A DNA stretch of 44,189 nucleotides from Mycobacterium sp. (lineage in GTDB: Bacteria; Actinomycetota; Actinomycetes; Mycobacteriales; Mycobacteriaceae): assembly GCF_025965855.1 (NCBI RefSeq), contig NZ_JAOPWB010000006.1, positions 1 to 44,189 of the forward strand, read 5' to 3'. Shown one piece after another: positions 25,909-36,268 of this stretch (its first letter is position 1; every line of letters starts with the position of its first letter). The notes beneath the pieces were generated by a model. The model searched no databases, was not told the origin of the DNA, and saw only the letters and a program-made list of their open reading frames with translations. Both the position numbers and the translations under genes were made by a program.

Positions 25909-27054
25909 GTGGCACGCGACTATTACGGGCTGCTCGGCGTGAGCAGAAACGCCAGCGATGCGGAGATCAAACGCGCATACCGCAAGTTGGCGCGCGAGCT
26001 GCATCCCGACATCAACCCCGATGAGGCCGCGCAGGCGAAGTTCAAGGAAATCAGCGTCGCCTACGAGGTGCTGAGCGACCCGGAGAAACGCCGGATCGTC
26101 GACTTGGGCGGGGATCCGCTGGAGAACGCCGCCACGGCCGGCGCCGGATTCGGCGGCTTCGGCAATTTGGGCGACGTGTTCGAGGCCTTCTTCGGTGGCG
26201 GCTTCAGCGCGGGGTCGGCCTCCCGCGGTCCCATCGGACGGGTTCGGCCCGGCTCCGACTCGCTGCTGCGGATGCGGCTGGATCTCGAAGAGTGCGCGAC
26301 GGGGGTGACCAAGCAGGTCACCGTCGACACCGCGGTCCTCTGCGATCGCTGCCAGGGCAAGGGCACCAACGGCGATTCCGCGCCCGTCCCCTGCGACACC
26401 TGCGGTGGCCGCGGGGAGGTGCAGACCGTGCAGCGTTCGCTGCTGGGCCAGATGGTGACGTCGCGGCCGTGTCCCACCTGCCGCGGCGTGGGAGTGGTCA
26501 TCCCCGATCCGTGCCACCAATGCATGGGCGACGGGCGGGTGCGGGCCCGTCGGGAGATCAGCGTCAAGATTCCCGCCGGTGTCGGCGACGGCATGCGGGT
26601 CCGGCTTGCCGCCCAGGGTGAGGTCGGGCCCGGGGGAGGGCCGGCCGGCGACCTGTACGTCGAGGTCCACGAGCAGGCTCATGACATCTTCGTCCGCGAT
26701 GGCGACGACCTGCACTGCACGGTTTCGGTGCCGATGGTCGACGCGGCGCTGGGCGCCACCGTCACCATCGACGCCATCCTGGACGGCAAGAGCGAGATCA
26801 ACATTCCGCCCGGCACGCAGCCCGGCACGATCCTCACACTGCGCGGCCACGGGATGCCGCACCTGCGGTCGGGCGCCCGGGGCAACCTGAACGTCCACGT
26901 CGAGGTGGTGGTCCCCACCCGGCTGGACCACCACGACAGCGAACTGCTGCGCGAGCTGAAGACCCGACGCAGCCGCGACGTGGCCGAGGTCCGTTCGACC
27001 CATGCCGGCGGCGGCCTGTTCAGCCGGCTCCGCGAGACCTTCACCGGGCGCTAG
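25909..27054 (+). CDS. dnaJ2: Chaperone DnaJ2
   Basis: A 381-residue Hsp40 co-chaperone that stimulates DnaK. J domain with HPD at 32-34; a Gly/Phe-rich stretch (78-105); four zinc-binding repeats with cysteines 145/148, 162/165, 188/191 and 202/205; then the C-terminal substrate-binding domains (from about 215). The GTG at 25909 is preceded by AGGAGAG. It follows hrcA by 70 bases and precedes rsmE by 18, as in M. tuberculosis. Nothing unusual. Confidence 0.95.
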   Translation: MARDYYGLLGVSRNASDAEIKRAYRKLARELHPDINPDEAAQAKFKEISVAYEVLSDPEKRRIVDLGGDPLENAATAGAGFGGFGNLGDVFEAFFGGGFSAGSASRGPIGRVRPGSDSLLRMRLDLEECATGVTKQVTVDTAVLCDRCQGKGTNGDSAPVPCDTCGGRGEVQTVQRSLLGQMVTSRPCPTCRGVGVVIPDPCHQCMGDGRVRARREISVKIPAGVGDGMRVRLAAQGEVGPGGGPAGDLYVEVHEQAHDIFVRDGDDLHCTVSVPMVDAALGATVTIDAILDGKSEINIPPGTQPGTILTLRGHGMPHLRSGARGNLNVHVEVVVPTRLDHHDSELLRELKTRRSRDVAEVRSTHAGGGLFSRLRETFTGR

Positions 27055-27072
27055 TTTCTAGGAGCCCCGCGC

Positions 27073-27834
27073 ATGGTGGCGACGCTGTTCTACGTTGACG
27101 AACTGCCCGACACCGGCGCGCTCGCCGTCGTCGACGGCGACGAGGGGTTCCACGCCGCCACGGTGCGCCGGATCCGGCCCGGCGAGCGACTGGTCCTCGG
27201 CGACGGCAACGGCGGCCTCGCCCGCTGCGAGGTCGAGCACGCGGGCCGCGAGGGCTTGCGCGCGCGGGTGCTGGGGCGCTGGAGCGTCGCCCCCGGGCGT
27301 CCGGCGGTGACGGTGGTGCAGGCCCTGCCCAAGTCCGATCGCTCGGAGCTGGCGATCGAGTTGGCCACCGAAGCCGGCGCCGACGCGTTCCTGGCCTGGC
27401 AGGCGGCCCGCTGTGTGGCCAGCTGGGACGGCGCCCGGGTCGACAAGGGTCTGCGCCGGTGGCGTGCCGTCGCCCGTTCGGCCGCCCGGCAGTCCCGCCG
27501 CGCGCACATCCCGTCCGTCGAGGGCGTGCTGTCCACGTCGGCGCTGACCCGACGGGTCCGCGACGAGGTGGCGGCCGGGTCGGCGGTGCTGGCCCTGCAC
27601 GAGTCGGCGACCGATCGGCTGGCGGATTTTCATGTGGCACAAGCAGATTCGGTGCTGCTGGTGGTCGGTCCGGAAGGCGGCATCGCGCCGGACGAGATCG
27701 CCGCGTTGACCGGGGCGGGCGCGGTGGCGGTGCGTCTCGGCCCGCAGGTGCTGCGGACGTCGACCGCGGCCGCGGTGGCGCTGGGTGCGCTGGGCGTGCT
27801 CACCCCGCGATGGGATGCCGCGTCGAGCCTGTAG
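27073..27834 (+). CDS. rsmE: 16S rRNA m3U1498 methyltransferase RsmE
   Basis: A 253-residue SPOUT-class methyltransferase that methylates U1498 of 16S rRNA. N-terminal PUA-like domain ([19 protein letters not shown]) followed by the knotted SAM-binding domain with [15 protein letters not shown] and [23 protein letters not shown] lies upstream of the ATG. It follows dnaJ2 closely and is the Rv2372c counterpart. Residues [20 protein letters not shown] are typical of the family. Confidence 0.93.
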   Translation: MVATLFYVDELPDTGALAVVDGDEGFHAATVRRIRPGERLVLGDGNGGLARCEVEHAGREGLRARVLGRWSVAPGRPAVTVVQALPKSDRSELAIELATEAGADAFLAWQAARCVASWDGARVDKGLRRWRAVARSAARQSRRAHIPSVEGVLSTSALTRRVRDEVAAGSAVLALHESATDRLADFHVAQADSVLLVVGPEGGIAPDEIAALTGAGAVAVRLGPQVLRTSTAAAVALGALGVLTPRWDAASSL

Positions 27835-27899
27835 TTTGACAGGCCGCTACTCGGACTTTCCCCGCACAATTACAGTCTCGCGACGAAGGGAGCCTCTGG

Positions 27900-28113
27900 A
27901 TGAGTAGCCCGCGGGATTTGAGCGCCATCTTTGACGAGCACGTCGCCGCCGAGTTCATCGCCCAAGGACGTCGCCGCCACCATGGCGGCCATGACCGCGA
28001 AATCCTTCGCCAATCACGTGCTGCTACCCGACCAGGCGCAGCTGCCGGTGTCGTCCGGGCTCGTGAGGTCCCGGACCAGGTGTCCTGCCGTTGAAGACGC
28101 TGCTCAAAGCTGA
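27900..28113 (+). pseudogene. Frameshifted and truncated NTF2/SnoaL-like gene
   Basis: The ATG at 27900, after AAGGGAG, begins MSSPRDLSAIFDEHVAAEFIA; the continuation KDVAATMAAMTAKSFANHVLL lies one frame over, so an extra base sits in the CCC run at about 27961-27965. The joined sequence resembles the start of small nuclear-transport-factor-2/SnoaL-like proteins. After about 45 residues similarity ends in GC-rich sequence that also reaches a stop, so most of the gene is lost. It stands between rsmE and phoH1. Confidence 0.55.
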
Positions 28114-28194
28114 CCAACCGGGGGCCCCGGCGTAGACTGAGGCAGCCGAGCAAACCCCTGACAAGCCGACCAGAAAGCAGGCATCAGAAGCCAC

Positions 28195-29244
28195 GTGACG
28201 CCCCGCGAAACCAAGGCTGCTACCTCGTCATCGGCATCTTCTCAGGTTCGCAGCAGCATTGATGTTCCGCCAGACCTAGTGGTGGGCCTGCTGGGCTCGG
28301 CAGACGAAAACCTGCGCGCGTTGGAACGCATACTGAACGCCGATTTGCACGTGCGGGGCAACGCCGTCACCCTCGCCGGTGAGCCGGCCGACGTCGCACT
28401 GGCCGAACGGGTGATTTCCGAGCTGGTTTCGATCGTGGCCAGCGGTCAGCCGTTGACGCCGGAGGTGGTGCGCCACAGCGTTGCCATGCTGGTCGGTACC
28501 GGCAACGAGTCACCGGCCGAGGTGCTGACCCTGGACATCTTGTCGCGCCGCGGCAACACGATTCGGCCCAAGACGCTCAACCAGAAGCATTACGTCGACG
28601 CCATCGACGCCAACACCATTGTCTTCGGGGTAGGCCCCGCCGGTACCGGTAAGACGTATCTGGCCATGGCCAAGGCTGTCCACGCCCTGCAGACCAAGCA
28701 GGTAAGCAGGATCATCCTGACCCGGCCTGCCGTGGAAGCCGGTGAGCGCCTTGGCTTTTTGCCTGGAACGCTGAGCGAGAAGATCGATCCCTACCTGCGG
28801 CCGCTGTATGACGCCCTGTACGACATGATGGATGCCGAGCTGATCCCGAAGCTGATGTCCGCCGGCGTCATCGAAGTCGCGCCACTCGGATATATGCGGG
28901 GCCGCACCCTTAATTCCGCGTTCATCGTCCTCGACGAGGCGCAGAACACCACCGCCGAGCAGATGAAGATGTTCCTCACCCGACTGGGCTTCGGGTCGAA
29001 GATCGTCGTCACCGGGGACATGACCCAGATCGACCTTCCCGGCGGCGCCCGTTCCGGGCTGCGGTCCGCGGTCGACATCCTCGAGAGCGTCGAGGATATC
29101 TACATCGCGGAGCTGACCAGCGTGGATGTCGTGCGCCACCGGCTGGTCTCGGAGATCGTCGACGCCTACGCCCGCTACGAGGAGCCCGGCTCGGGGATGA
29201 ACCGGGCGGCCCGGCGGGCCTCGGGTACCCGCACCCGCCGATGA
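28195..29244 (+). CDS. phoH1: PhoH-like ATPase PhoH1
   Basis: A 349-residue P-loop ATPase. An N-terminal KH-like region (about 25-80) precedes the PhoH domain with Walker A GPAGTGKT (147-154) and Walker [10 protein letters not shown] (242-250), plus [15 protein letters not shown]. PhoH proteins are RNA-associated ATPases; the precise role is unsettled. The gene precedes ybeY, as in most actinobacteria, which suggests a shared role in ribosome or RNA quality control. The GTG at 28195 has only a weak ribosome site. Confidence 0.92.
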   Translation: MTPRETKAATSSSASSQVRSSIDVPPDLVVGLLGSADENLRALERILNADLHVRGNAVTLAGEPADVALAERVISELVSIVASGQPLTPEVVRHSVAMLVGTGNESPAEVLTLDILSRRGNTIRPKTLNQKHYVDAIDANTIVFGVGPAGTGKTYLAMAKAVHALQTKQVSRIILTRPAVEAGERLGFLPGTLSEKIDPYLRPLYDALYDMMDAELIPKLMSAGVIEVAPLGYMRGRTLNSAFIVLDEAQNTTAEQMKMFLTRLGFGSKIVVTGDMTQIDLPGGARSGLRSAVDILESVEDIYIAELTSVDVVRHRLVSEIVDAYARYEEPGSGMNRAARRASGTRTRR

Positions 29245-29260
29245 TGAGCGCGATGAACTT

Positions 29261-29794
29261 ATGAGCATCGAAGTATCCAACGAGTCGGGCATCGACGTCT
29301 CCGAAGCGGAATTGGTCAGCGTCGCGCGGTTTGTCATCGCCAGGATGGACGTCAACCCGAGCGCCGAGCTGTCGATGGTGCTGTTGGACACCGCGGCGAT
29401 GGCCGACCTGCACATGCGCTGGATGGACCTGCCCGGGCCCACCGACGTGATGAGCTTCCCGATGGACGAGCTCGAGCCCGGCGGCCGCCCCGACGCGCCC
29501 GAGCCGGGCCCCTCGATGCTGGGCGACATCGTGCTGTGCCCGGAATTCGCCGCCGAGCATGCGGCCGCGGCGGGCCACAGCCTGGGCCATGAGTTGGCGC
29601 TGTTGACGATTCACGGCGTGCTCCATCTGCTCGGTTACGACCACGGCGAACCGGACGAGGAAAAAGAGATGTTCGCGCTGCAGGACCGGTTGCTCCAAGA
29701 ATGGGTCGCCGAACAGGTCGAGGCCTACCAGCAAGATCGCCAGGAGGAGCGCGACCGCCGATTGCTGGACAAGTCAAGGTATTTCGACAATTGA
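29261..29794 (+). CDS. ybeY: Endoribonuclease YbeY
   Basis: A 177-residue metal-dependent RNase for 16S rRNA 3' maturation and ribosome quality control. The zinc motif [11 protein letters not shown] is at 118-128 (His118, His122, His128), and the family stretch [11 protein letters not shown] is at 60-70. It starts 16 bases after phoH1; its stop overlaps the next start by 4 bases (TTGA). The C-terminal tail is rich in Gln, Glu and Arg. Rv2367c counterpart. Confidence 0.94.
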   Translation: MSIEVSNESGIDVSEAELVSVARFVIARMDVNPSAELSMVLLDTAAMADLHMRWMDLPGPTDVMSFPMDELEPGGRPDAPEPGPSMLGDIVLCPEFAAEHAAAAGHSLGHELALLTIHGVLHLLGYDHGEPDEEKEMFALQDRLLQEWVAEQVEAYQQDRQEERDRRLLDKSRYFDN

Positions 29795-31107
29795 CCGGCG
29801 TGTCGCAGCTGCTCGGCGCGATCGCCCTGATCGCTCTGGGCGGCCTTTTCGCGGCGATCGACGCCGCGGTCAGCACGGTGTCGCTGGCGCGGGTGCAGGA
29901 ACTGGTGCGCGAGGAGCGACCCGGCGCGGTGTCGCTGTTCAAGGTGATGAGCGAGCGGCCACGCTACATCAATCTGGTGGTGTTGCTGCGCATCATCTGC
30001 GAGATCACCGCGACCGTGTTGCTGGTGGTGTTCCTCTACGACAACTTCGGCATGAAATGGGCGCTGTTCGGCGCCGCGACCATCATGGTGGTGACCAGCT
30101 TCGTCGTGATCGGAGTCGGACCGCGCACCCTCGGCCGCCAGCACGCGTATTCCATTTCCTTGGTGACGGCCCTTCCGCTGCGGGTGATTTCGTGGTTGTT
30201 GATGCCGCTCAGCCGGTTGCTTGTGGTGCTGGGCAACACGCTCACGCCGGGCCGCGGGTTGCGAAACGGGCCGTTCGCCTCCGAGATCGAACTGCGCGAA
30301 GTCGTCGACCTGGCCCAGCAGCGCGGCGTGGTCGCCGCCGACGAACGCCGGATGATCGAGTCGGTCTTCGAGCTCGGTGACACCCCGGCCCGCGAGGTGA
30401 TGGTGCCGCGCACCGAGATGATCTGGATCGAGAGCGACAAGTTCGCCAGCCAGGCGACAAACCTCGCCGTGCGCAGCGGGCATTCCCGCCTCCCGGTGAT
30501 CGGCGAAAACGTCGACGACGTCGTCGGGGTGGTGTACCTGAAAGACCTTGTCCGGCAGACCTTCTTGTCGCCCGATGGCGGCCGGGACACCAAGGTGTCG
30601 CAGGTGATGCGCCCGGCGATCTTCGTGCCGGACTCCAAGCCGCTGGACACGCTGCTACGGGAGATGCAGCGCGACCGCAACCACATGGCGCTGCTGGTCG
30701 ACGAGTACGGCGCGATAGCCGGCCTGGTCAGCATCGAAGACGTGCTGGAAGAAATCGTCGGCGAGATCGCCGACGAGTACGACGAGGCGGAGACGGCCCC
30801 AATAGAAGAGTTGGGCGACAAGCGCTTTCGGGTTTCCGCGCGGCTGCCGATCGAAGACGTCGGGGAACTGTACGACGTGGAATTCGACGACGACCTCGAC
30901 GTCGACACCGTGGGAGGCCTGGTCGCCTTGGAATTGGGCCGGGTGCCGCTGCCGGGGGCCGAGGTGGTCTCGCACGGCCTGCGCTTGCGCGCCGAGGGCG
31001 GCCCGGATCATCGAGGGCGAGTTCGGATCAACACCGTACTGCTGAGCCCGGCCGAGTACGGCGGGTCCAACGGATCGACCGACGGGGAGGCCGGTGGCCA
31101 TGGCTGA
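29791..31107 (+). CDS. CBS/CorC-domain membrane protein (HlyC/CorC family, Rv2366c-like)
   Basis: A 438-residue membrane protein. An N-terminal DUF21/CNNM-type domain with about four hydrophobic segments (residues 5-150), then paired CBS domains (about 190-330, with [16 protein letters not shown]), then a CorC/HlyC C-terminal domain (about 345-425). Family members are linked to magnesium or cobalt efflux; the function here is inferred. The TTG at 29791 overlaps the ybeY stop and gives a length close to M. tuberculosis Rv2366c; an upstream frame reads inside ybeY. Confidence 0.88.
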   Translation: MTGVSQLLGAIALIALGGLFAAIDAAVSTVSLARVQELVREERPGAVSLFKVMSERPRYINLVVLLRIICEITATVLLVVFLYDNFGMKWALFGAATIMVVTSFVVIGVGPRTLGRQHAYSISLVTALPLRVISWLLMPLSRLLVVLGNTLTPGRGLRNGPFASEIELREVVDLAQQRGVVAADERRMIESVFELGDTPAREVMVPRTEMIWIESDKFASQATNLAVRSGHSRLPVIGENVDDVVGVVYLKDLVRQTFLSPDGGRDTKVSQVMRPAIFVPDSKPLDTLLREMQRDRNHMALLVDEYGAIAGLVSIEDVLEEIVGEIADEYDEAETAPIEELGDKRFRVSARLPIEDVGELYDVEFDDDLDVDTVGGLVALELGRVPLPGAEVVSHGLRLRAEGGPDHRGRVRINTVLLSPAEYGGSNGSTDGEAGGHG

Positions 31108-31420
31108 GGAGCTCGACGCCGAGGACGCCAAGCTGGTGGTGCTGGCCCGGGCCGCGATGGCCCGCGCCGAAGCCGGCAGCGGCGCCGCGGTCAGGGATGT
31201 CGACGGACGCACGTATGCGGCCGCGCCGGTGGACTTGTCGACACTGAAGCTGAGCGGACTGCAGTCCGCGGTCGCCGCCGCCGCGTCCAGCGGCGCGACC
31301 AGGCTGGAGGCCGCCGTCCTGGTGGCGGGATCCGCGGACGATCCCGGGATCGTCGCGGTTCGCGAACTCTCGCCGACGGCCGTCATCATCGTCACCGACC
31401 GCGCCGGCAACCTGTTATGA
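31100..31420 (+). CDS. Cytidine-deaminase-fold conserved protein (Rv2365c-like)
   Basis: A 106-residue soluble protein. [29 protein letters not shown] and [13 protein letters not shown] resemble part of the cytidine deaminase fold, but the zinc-binding Cys and catalytic His/Glu motif are missing, so deaminase activity is unlikely. The ATG at 31100 has GGGGAGG at good distance and overlaps the end of the preceding gene by 8 bases; a GTG at 31094 is also in frame. It is followed by era, as in M. tuberculosis. Confidence 0.85.
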   Translation: MAEELDAEDAKLVVLARAAMARAEAGSGAAVRDVDGRTYAAAPVDLSTLKLSGLQSAVAAAASSGATRLEAAVLVAGSADDPGIVAVRELSPTAVIIVTDRAGNLL

Positions 31421-31492
31421 CGCCGAACGTGCGCTCACGGCGAAAATATCCGGCGAAAATCGCACTGTGTGCACGCTCGGCGACGGGTGATC

Positions 31493-32392
31493 ATGGCTGA
31501 ATTCCGTTCGGGCTTCGTATGTTTGGTCGGCCGGCCGAATACCGGCAAGTCGACGCTGACCAACGCCCTCGTCGGCGCCAAGGTGGCGATCACCTCGACG
31601 CGTCCGCAGACCACCCGGCACACCATTCGCGGGATCGTGCACCGGGAAGACTTCCAGATCATCCTGGTCGATACCCCGGGCCTGCATCGGCCGCGCACCC
31701 TGCTGGGCAAGCGGCTCAACGACCTGGTCCGCGATACCTACGCCGAAGTCGACGTGATCGGGTTGTGCATCCCGGCCGACGAGGCCATCGGCCCGGGCGA
31801 CCGGTGGATCGTCGAACAGATTCGTGCGATCGCGCCCAAGACCACGCTCGTGGCCGTCGTCACCAAAATCGACAAGGTGCCCAAAGACCGGGTCGCCGCG
31901 CAGCTGGTCGGCGCAAGCGAACTGGTCGGCGGCTCGGCCGAAATCGTCCCGGTGTCCGCGGCAACCGGCACGCAGGTCGACGTGCTGATCGACGTGCTGG
32001 CCGCGGCGCTGCCCGTCGGCCCGGCGTACTACCCCGACGGGGAGCTGACCGACGAACCCGAAGAGGTCCTGATGGCCGAGCTCATCCGCGAGGCCGCCCT
32101 GGAGGGGGTTCGCGACGAGCTGCCGCATTCGCTGGCGGTGGTGATCGACGAAATCACAAGGCGCGACGGCCGGGATGATCTCATCGACGTGAACGCCATC
32201 CTCTACGTGGAGCGGGACAGCCAGAAGGGCATTGTCATCGGCAAGGGCGGCGCGCGGCTGCGGGAAGTGGGTACCGCCGCGCGCGCCCAGCTCGAGAAGC
32301 TGCTGGGCACCAAGATCTACCTCGACCTGCGCGTCAAGGTCGCCAAAAACTGGCAGAGCGACCCCAAACAGCTTGGCCGGCTAGGTTTTTAG
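31493..32392 (+). CDS. era: Ribosome-maturation GTPase Era
   Basis: A 299-residue GTPase that binds the 3' end of 16S rRNA during 30S assembly. G1 GRPNTGKS (13-20), G3 DTPG (60-63), G4 TKID (124-127), and a C-terminal KH domain with GIVIGKGGARLREVG. The ATG at 31493 gives the usual length; no strong Shine-Dalgarno precedes it, and a GTG two codons upstream is also in frame. The stop overlaps the convergent decarboxylase by 12 bases. It functions with YbeY, encoded nearby. Confidence 0.94.
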   Translation: MAEFRSGFVCLVGRPNTGKSTLTNALVGAKVAITSTRPQTTRHTIRGIVHREDFQIILVDTPGLHRPRTLLGKRLNDLVRDTYAEVDVIGLCIPADEAIGPGDRWIVEQIRAIAPKTTLVAVVTKIDKVPKDRVAAQLVGASELVGGSAEIVPVSAATGTQVDVLIDVLAAALPVGPAYYPDGELTDEPEEVLMAELIREAALEGVRDELPHSLAVVIDEITRRDGRDDLIDVNAILYVERDSQKGIVIGKGGARLREVGTAARAQLEKLLGTKIYLDLRVKVAKNWQSDPKQLGRLGF

Positions 32393-33841
32393 CACCCGGA
32401 TCGTCTGCAGCGACGGATCCGCCGCGTCGGGGACGTTCATCCCGGCGCGCACGCCCGAACACAAGTAGTTCAGCACGCCGGCGTTGAGGCGCTCGCCCGG
32501 CACGACGGCGGGAATGCCCGGGGGGTACGGGGTGACTTGTTCGGCGGAGATCCGTCCCGCGGCCCGGTCGGTGGGCACCGCCTCGACGCGCCCGAAGAAC
32601 GCGTCGCGGGGCAGGCAGACGGTTTCCAGCTGCAGCTCCTCGGGTGAGGGCAGGTCGATTTGCGGCGGCCGGTCGAAATCGTCGGCCGCCGTGCGCCATT
32701 CCGTGAGCGCCTGGGTGAGGCGCCCCGCGGTGGTCTTGTCGTCGGCGAAGGACAGGGTCGCCAGGATGCGGCGGTGATCGCTCATCCCAACATCGACGGG
32801 GGCGTGCGCGCGCAGCCAGTCGGCGGCCTGATAACCGGAGGTGCCCGTCTCCGAAACATCCATCAACACCTGCAACCGGTCCAGGTCATGGGATGCCTCC
32901 ACACCGAGCAGCTCGTCGTCGAGCACCTGCACGTCCGGAATCAGTTCGATGTCCTGGCGCAGCTGGCACGCCAAATCCAGTGCGGCACCGAGTAAGTCGT
33001 GACCCTGTTCGACCATTTGCCGCCGCCATCCGTCCATCGCGGCATACACCAGGACGCTGGGGCTGGTGGTCATCAGGAGATCCGCGCAGGCCGAGAGGCG
33101 GTCCCGGTCGATCCGGTCGCCCTGCACGTGAAACACCGAGCCCTGTTCGAAACCGGCGCCCATCTTGTGCACGCTGACCACGCAGAGGTCCGCGTCGGCG
33201 TCCATCGCCCAGGTCGGAAGGTCCTCGTGGAAGGGCAGGTGCGCGCCCCAGGCCTCGTCGATGATCAACGGCTTGCCGCGCGCGTGGCAGATTCCGGCGA
33301 TTCCGGCGATGTCGGCACAGGTGCCGTACGGGCTGGGGCTCACGATCAGCGCTCCCGCGGCGTCGGGATGCTTTTCCCAGGTTTCCTCCACCTGTTGCGG
33401 TGAGGGCGGGTGCGAGAAATGACGCTCGGCGTCCCAGCGCGGGGTGATCCAGCGGGGCTGCACACCGGAGAAAATGAGGCCGGCCACGACGGACTTGTGG
33501 CTGTCCCGGCTCACCAGCAGGCTGCCGTCGCCGCCGGCCACGGCCATCATCGCCGCCTTCACCGAGAGCGAGCTGCCGCAGGTGGAGAACCATGCGATGT
33601 CGGCACCCACGGCGTCGGCCATGAGGTCTTCCGCGCGCTTCAGGAACCCGTTGCTTGTCCGGCGGTCATCCAGCCCCCCGCTGGCCAGCACGTCGTCGAG
33701 GAAAGGTTCGCGGCCCAGCACGGCGAGGACCCGGTCATCGGTGCCGCGGCCCTGCCGGTGGCCCGGTGGCGTGAACCCGTACCGGTCCTTATCGCGGTAG
33801 TCGGCCAGCGCATTCAGCAGTGGAGCATCGGATTGATCCAT
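32381..33841 (-). CDS. Orn/Lys/Arg decarboxylase family PLP enzyme
   Basis: A 486-residue PLP-dependent enzyme of the fold-type I Orn/Lys/Arg decarboxylase family (short YaaO/SpeA-like form without the N-terminal receiver domain). The Schiff-base lysine is Lys226 in SVHKMGAG; the cofactor is further contacted by DSHKS (113-117) and IIDEAWGAH (193-201). PYPPGIPAVVPGE is the typical C-terminal hallmark. Amino-acid substrate cannot be told from sequence. It lies between era and amiA2, which are adjacent in M. tuberculosis, so it is either an insertion here or a loss there. Confidence 0.88.
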   Translation of the reverse strand: MDQSDAPLLNALADYRDKDRYGFTPPGHRQGRGTDDRVLAVLGREPFLDDVLASGGLDDRRTSNGFLKRAEDLMADAVGADIAWFSTCGSSLSVKAAMMAVAGGDGSLLVSRDSHKSVVAGLIFSGVQPRWITPRWDAERHFSHPPSPQQVEETWEKHPDAAGALIVSPSPYGTCADIAGIAGICHARGKPLIIDEAWGAHLPFHEDLPTWAMDADADLCVVSVHKMGAGFEQGSVFHVQGDRIDRDRLSACADLLMTTSPSVLVYAAMDGWRRQMVEQGHDLLGAALDLACQLRQDIELIPDVQVLDDELLGVEASHDLDRLQVLMDVSETGTSGYQAADWLRAHAPVDVGMSDHRRILATLSFADDKTTAGRLTQALTEWRTAADDFDRPPQIDLPSPEELQLETVCLPRDAFFGRVEAVPTDRAAGRISAEQVTPYPPGIPAVVPGERLNAGVLNYLCSGVRAGMNVPDAADPSLQTIRVLKT

Positions 33842-33903
33842 TGCAACGGAATACCCGTGTTGTCCCGGGCTATGTGCGCGCGCCCTCGCGTTCGGGCGGC
33901 ACC

Positions 33904-35409
33904 TCACCTTCGCGGCGGCGTGCCGGCCGGCGGCGTGTCGCCGCCGGGACGCCACCACACGCTCGGCTGCTTGGTCGACCAGCCGCAGACGGCCTCCAGC
34001 TCCGCGGCCAGCGAGATCAGCAGGCCCTCGCTGTTTGCCGGCCCCATCAGCTGCACGCCGATTGGCAAACCTTCGGAGGTAAAGCCCGCGGGCACGTTGA
34101 TGGACGGCCACCCCAGCACGTTCCATGGCCAGGTCAATGGGCAAGCCGCGATCATGGCGCGGTCGGTGCCGAACCCGCTCAACCGGTCGAAGGACCGCGC
34201 CAACGGCGGCGGTTGGGCGGTGGTGGGCGCGAGCACCACGTCGACGATGTCGAAGATCGAACCGACCCTGCGCTGGTCGACGGCTTCGTGGCGGCGCGCG
34301 CTGCGCAGGATCGCCTCGCCCATCACGTGGCCCACGCGCAGGTTGGACAAGGTGCGGGGGTCGAGGACCACCCCGTCGCCCAGCCGCTCCTCCCAGTCCC
34401 GCAGCCCCGCGGTGGACCGGGCCAGGAAGTCCCACGACAACCGCAGGCCGTAGTCGGGGTTGCCGGGCACCACGGTGTGGCCCAGTAGCTGGAGCTGCTT
34501 GCCGACGGCCCGGGTCGCGGCCAGGATCTCGGGGTGCAACTTGGCCCGAAAAGCGGTGTACGGGAACCGGGTTGACAGCGCGATGTTGAGCGGACCGGGC
34601 GCCTTCCCGACAAAGTCGGACGCCGTGATCGGGGGCGGTTTGTGCCGGTCGCCCTCGACGTTGCCCGACGCGGCGTCCAGCACCAACGCCGCATCGGCCA
34701 CCGCGCGCGCCAGCACGCCGTTGACCGTGATGCCGTTGAACGCCTCCGGCAACGGCCAGGTCGAGATGCGGCCGCGCTGCGGCTTGATGCCCACCAGGTG
34801 CGTCCACGCCGCGGGGATGCGCACGCTGCCGGCGCCGTCGGAGCCGATGGCGGCGGCGACCAGACCCGCGGCCACCGCGGCCGCGCTACCCCCCGAGGAT
34901 CCGCCCGGCGTGTGCCGGCGCGACCAGGGGTTGCGGGTGTGTCCGAATCCGGGACCGCTGGTGAATGGCCATTGGCCCAGTTCGCAGGTGTTCGTCTTGC
35001 CGACGATCACCGCGCCGGCGGCTTTCAGGCGGCGCACCACCTCGGCGTCGTGGGTAGCGGGCGCGACGTACCCCTCGGTGCCGAACGCGGTCGGCACTCC
35101 CGCGACGTCGACGTCGTCTTTGACCGCGATCGGGATGCCCAGCAGCGGGGCGGTGTCCCCGGCCGCGCGCCGCCGATCGGCCGCCGCCGCATCGGCCAGC
35201 GCCGACTCGGTGAGCACCACCCGGAAGGCGTTCAGCGTCGGCTGGCTCGCGTGGATGGCGTGCAGGGAGCGGCTCACCAGCGTGGTGGATGTAACCGCGC
35301 GGCTGGCCAGCTGATAGAGCAGGTCAGTCAGCGTGGGCAGGCGCTGGCCGCCGGATCCGGAACCCGAGCCGGAGAGGGCCCCGAAAGCGGACCCGGAAGC
35401 GCCAATCAC
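33904..35409 (-). CDS. amiA2: Amidase AmiA2 (amidase-signature family)
   Basis: A 501-residue amidase-signature hydrolase. Catalytic Lys97 (AVKDDVD), Ser171/172 in the GGSSGGSAAA motif (169-178), and nucleophile Ser194 (GSDGAGSVRIPAA). The substrate is unknown. The GTG at 35409 is chosen: it gives an N-terminus like M. tuberculosis AmiA2, and TAGTCT lies 8 bases upstream, consistent with a leaderless transcript. An ATG at 35442 would add 11 residues. The gene diverges from recO. A short Gly/Ser run (SGSGSGSGG) occurs near the start. Confidence 0.9.
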   Translation of the reverse strand: MIGASGSAFGALSGSGSGSGGQRLPTLTDLLYQLASRAVTSTTLVSRSLHAIHASQPTLNAFRVVLTESALADAAAADRRRAAGDTAPLLGIPIAVKDDVDVAGVPTAFGTEGYVAPATHDAEVVRRLKAAGAVIVGKTNTCELGQWPFTSGPGFGHTRNPWSRRHTPGGSSGGSAAAVAAGLVAAAIGSDGAGSVRIPAAWTHLVGIKPQRGRISTWPLPEAFNGITVNGVLARAVADAALVLDAASGNVEGDRHKPPPITASDFVGKAPGPLNIALSTRFPYTAFRAKLHPEILAATRAVGKQLQLLGHTVVPGNPDYGLRLSWDFLARSTAGLRDWEERLGDGVVLDPRTLSNLRVGHVMGEAILRSARRHEAVDQRRVGSIFDIVDVVLAPTTAQPPPLARSFDRLSGFGTDRAMIAACPLTWPWNVLGWPSINVPAGFTSEGLPIGVQLMGPANSEGLLISLAAELEAVCGWSTKQPSVWWRPGGDTPPAGTPPRR

Positions 35410-35417
35410 GGGGTACG

Positions 35418-35423
35418 AGACTA
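35418..35423 (-). promoter_or_regulatory. -10 element (TAGTCT) for amiA2
   Basis: TAGTCT on the minus strand ends 8 bases before the amiA2 GTG, fitting TANNNT and a leaderless start. It also supports the choice of GTG 35409 over the upstream ATG. Confidence 0.4.
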
Positions 35424-35470
35424 ACGGCGCGGATACCCGCATTGTCGCAGCGGGGTGCAAAACTATTGTG

Positions 35471-36268
35471 ATGCGGCTATATCGTGACCGGGCTGTGGTG
35501 TTGCGCCAGCACAAGCTCGGCGAAGCCGACCGGATCGTCACCCTGCTGACCCGCGATCACGGGCTGGTTCGCGCGGTGGCCAAGGGCGTGCGCCGCACCC
35601 GCAGCAAATTTGGCGCGCGACTCGAGCCGTTTGCTCACATCGACGCGCAACTGCACCCCGGCCGCAATCTCGACATCGTCACCCAGGTCGTCGCCATCGA
35701 CGCGTTCGCCACCGACATCGTCAGCGACTACGGCCGGTACACCTGCGGGTGCGCGATGCTGGAAACCGCCGAACGCCTCGCCGGTGAGGAGCGGGCACCC
35801 GCCCCGGCCCTGCACCGGCTCACGGTGAGCGCGCTGCGGGCGGTCGCCGACGGACACCGGCCCCGTGACCTGCTGCTGGACGCCTATCTGCTGCGTGCCA
35901 TGGGCATCGCCGGATGGGCGCCGGCGCTCACCGAGTGCGCCCGGTGCGCCACGCCCGGTCCGCATCGGGCGTTTCACGTCGCCGCCGGGGGCAGCGTCTG
36001 CACACACTGCCGCCCGGCCGGTTCGACCACCCCGCCGCCGGGTGTGCTGGATCTGATGGCCGCCCTGCACGACGGCGATTGGGAGGCCGCCGAAGCGTCG
36101 CCGCAATCACACCGCAGCTACGTCAGCGGATTGGTGGCCGCGCACTTGCAGTGGCATCTGGAACGGCAGCTCAAAACGTTGCCGCTGGTAGAGCGGACAT
36201 ATCACGTCGACCGCACCATCGCCGAACGGCGCGCCGCGCTGATCGGGCAGGATACGGTCTGTGGCTGA
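35471..36268 (+). CDS. recO: DNA repair protein RecO
   Basis: A 265-residue RecF-pathway protein that loads RecA with RecR and anneals ssDNA. An N-terminal OB fold ([23 protein letters not shown]) and a helical domain with a zinc-type pair CARC and CTHC. The ATG at 35471 gives the same length as in M. tuberculosis. The stop overlaps the uppS start by 8 bases. Order amiA2-recO-uppS is conserved. Confidence 0.93.
   Translation: MRLYRDRAVVLRQHKLGEADRIVTLLTRDHGLVRAVAKGVRRTRSKFGARLEPFAHIDAQLHPGRNLDIVTQVVAIDAFATDIVSDYGRYTCGCAMLETAERLAGEERAPAPALHRLTVSALRAVADGHRPRDLLLDAYLLRAMGIAGWAPALTECARCATPGPHRAFHVAAGGSVCTHCRPAGSTTPPPGVLDLMAALHDGDWEAAEASPQSHRSYVSGLVAAHLQWHLERQLKTLPLVERTYHVDRTIAERRAALIGQDTVCG

Noticed and set aside
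32381..34807. An 808-codon minus-strand frame that would fuse extra sequence to the decarboxylase N-terminus
   Set aside because: The upstream 320 codons are the antisense-frame shadow of amiA2; the decarboxylase family starts at the ATG at 33841.
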